7,373 bases of DNA from an uncultured Prevotella sp. (lineage in GTDB: Bacteria; Bacteroidota; Bacteroidia; Bacteroidales; Bacteroidaceae). Positions 6,550 through 7,373 of the stretch are shown here, in pieces. The stretch's first letter is position 1, and every line of letters starts with the position of its first letter. The notes under the pieces were generated by a model, which was given only the letters and a program-made list of their open reading frames with translations, made no database searches and had not been told where the DNA came from. The stretch covers positions 1 to 7,373 of the forward strand of contig CAKQDQ010000117.1 of assembly GCA_934229335.1 (NCBI GenBank). The letters run 5' to 3'. A program made the translations under genes and the position numbers.

Positions 6550-6607
6550 AAAAAACACGAAATGGATATATTCACAAGCATAATGATGCTTACGAATATA
6601 TCCATTT
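6550..6607 (-). terminator. Rho-independent terminator of the M48 protease gene
   Basis: Arms 6560-6573 (AAATGGATATATTC) and 6594-6607 are perfectly complementary over 14 bp. After a 2-by-2 mismatch the stem continues with AAGCAT-AATG-ATGCTT (6576-6591), for 20 pairs in total. On the minus strand the stem is followed by CGTG and then six T (6555-6550). It lies about 105 nt past the stop of the protease gene and has no gene to serve on the plus strand. The 6608-6712 stretch between stop and hairpin holds nothing else recognisable. Confidence 0.8.
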
Positions 6608-6712
6608 AATGTGGGAGACAACAAGAATACCAGTTCTTATTTTATGGAGTAATTATATTCAATAATGTTTTCTCATCAAATCTTTAAGAATATTTTAGAG
6701 GCATTTATCATG

Positions 6713-7373
6713 TTAGAATTGCTCCAAAATTGCTATACGTTTAGCTGTATCCGGGTGAGTGCTGAACATTCTGTTAAAGAACCCCATTATGCCTTCCGTA
6801 AGTTTCTGAGGGTGTATAATGAAGAGCTGTGCTACGTCATCACGTTCAACATTCTGCAATCCTGGGTTATTAGATATCTTGCGTAGTGCAGAAGCAAGTG
6901 CTAACGGATTGCCACACAGTTCTGCTCCTCCTGCATCTGCCATGTACTCACGCTTGCGACTTATTGCAAAACGCGTAAGAAGTGTAAATATGTACGCTAT
7001 TACACAACAAATGGTTCCTACGAAGAGCGCGAACATGAGACCAGCGCCGTTGTTACGCTCCTTCTCGTCACGATTGCTATTATGATTGCCATACAACATC
7101 ATGTTGAAGAGCATACGCATGACTATACTCATAACGGTTGATATGATTCCGACAAACACAATGCTCGTAATCAATAGGCGCGTGTCGCGATTACGTATAT
7201 GTGTGAGTTCATGACCTATCACTCCTGCCAGCTCATCGTCGTTAAGCAACGCCAATAAACCTGTGGTTACCGTAACAGTATATGACTTCCGATCAATACC
7301 ACTGGCAAAAGCGTTTAACTGTGGATCGTCAATGATGTTTATTGCTGGCATATCCATCCCACAAGTCATACAC
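6713..7373 (-). CDS. HtpX-like M48 membrane zinc metalloprotease, C-terminal part, cut by the window edge
   Basis: The frame is open to the right edge; roughly the first third of a protein of about 300-330 residues is missing, including any N-terminal membrane segments. Numbering from the Met at 7367-7369, which is probably internal: MPAINIIDDPQLNAFASG (7-24) is the usual M48 lead-in, and GHELTH (52-57) is the zinc-binding HExxH site. REYMAD (140-145) supplies Glu141 as the third zinc ligand, and FSTHPDTAKRI (202-212) is the family's C-terminal signature. Two membrane segments (about 65-90 and 109-136) lie between HExxH and the third ligand, as in HtpX. Related proteins degrade misfolded membrane proteins at the inner membrane. 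All catalytic residues in view are intact. Whether it is the HtpX orthologue or another M48B member cannot be settled here. A strong terminator follows, separating it from the glycogen cluster. Confidence 0.9.
   Translation of the reverse strand, partial: CMTCGMDMPAINIIDDPQLNAFASGIDRKSYTVTVTTGLLALLNDDELAGVIGHELTHIRNRDTRLLITSIVFVGIISTVMSIVMRMLFNMMLYGNHNSNRDEKERNNGAGLMFALFVGTICCVIAYIFTLLTRFAISRKREYMADAGGAELCGNPLALASALRKISNNPGLQNVERDDVAQLFIIHPQKLTEGIMGFFNRMFSTHPDTAKRIAILEQF

Noticed and set aside
6665..6886. Plus-strand frame starting in the intergenic region
   Set aside because: Most of it overlaps the conserved end of the M48 protease in antisense, and it has neither a promoter match nor a recognisable product.

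Overview
The window looks like ordinary chromosomal DNA of a Bacteroidota bacterium, most likely a Bacteroidales member close to Prevotella. Three things support this. The proteins resemble Bacteroidales versions of their families. One promoter matches the Bacteroidota pattern (TTTG, 19 nt, TAnnTTTG). Shine-Dalgarno sequences are mostly absent, as is usual in that phylum. The genus is an inference from sequence style and was not tested by search. All five supported genes lie on the minus strand, so transcription runs from high to low coordinates.

Layout in transcription order. At the right edge is the C-terminal part of an HtpX-like M48 membrane metalloprotease (6713-7373), followed by a strong hairpin with a T-run that should terminate it (6550-6607). 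A gene-free stretch of about 640 bp (6077-6712) follows. It holds the terminator, three 22-bp tandem repeats carrying a GATAnnTATC dyad (6481-6546), further inverted repeats, and a clear promoter (6250-6280) with a leader of about 165 nt. The promoter points into a three-gene glycogen/alpha-glucan cluster: an amylo-alpha-1,6-glucosidase type debranching enzyme (4136-6076), a GT4-like glycogen synthase-type glycosyltransferase (2730-4031), and a GH57 alpha-amylase-like protein (1276-2628). The genes are 104 and 101 bp apart and each gap contains a hairpin. After another hairpin-containing gap comes the start of a secreted S9 dipeptidyl-peptidase-like protein (1-1092), cut by the left edge. This gene has a signal peptide and N-terminal propeller, and it is easy to overlook because its stop lies outside the window.

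The cluster plausibly builds and trims a storage alpha-glucan: the glycosyltransferase extends chains and the debranching enzyme removes alpha-1,6 branch stubs. The third protein is the most interesting. Its GH57 fold is recognisable, but the nucleophile position carries Ser and two other family motifs are degraded, so it is probably a non-hydrolytic pseudoenzyme with a C-terminal coiled coil and a Lys-rich tail. The debranching enzyme also shows Asn where I expect the catalytic-domain Asp of the TWMD motif. Both points need a family alignment before being treated as loss of activity. I found no mobile element, CRISPR array, tRNA or rRNA.
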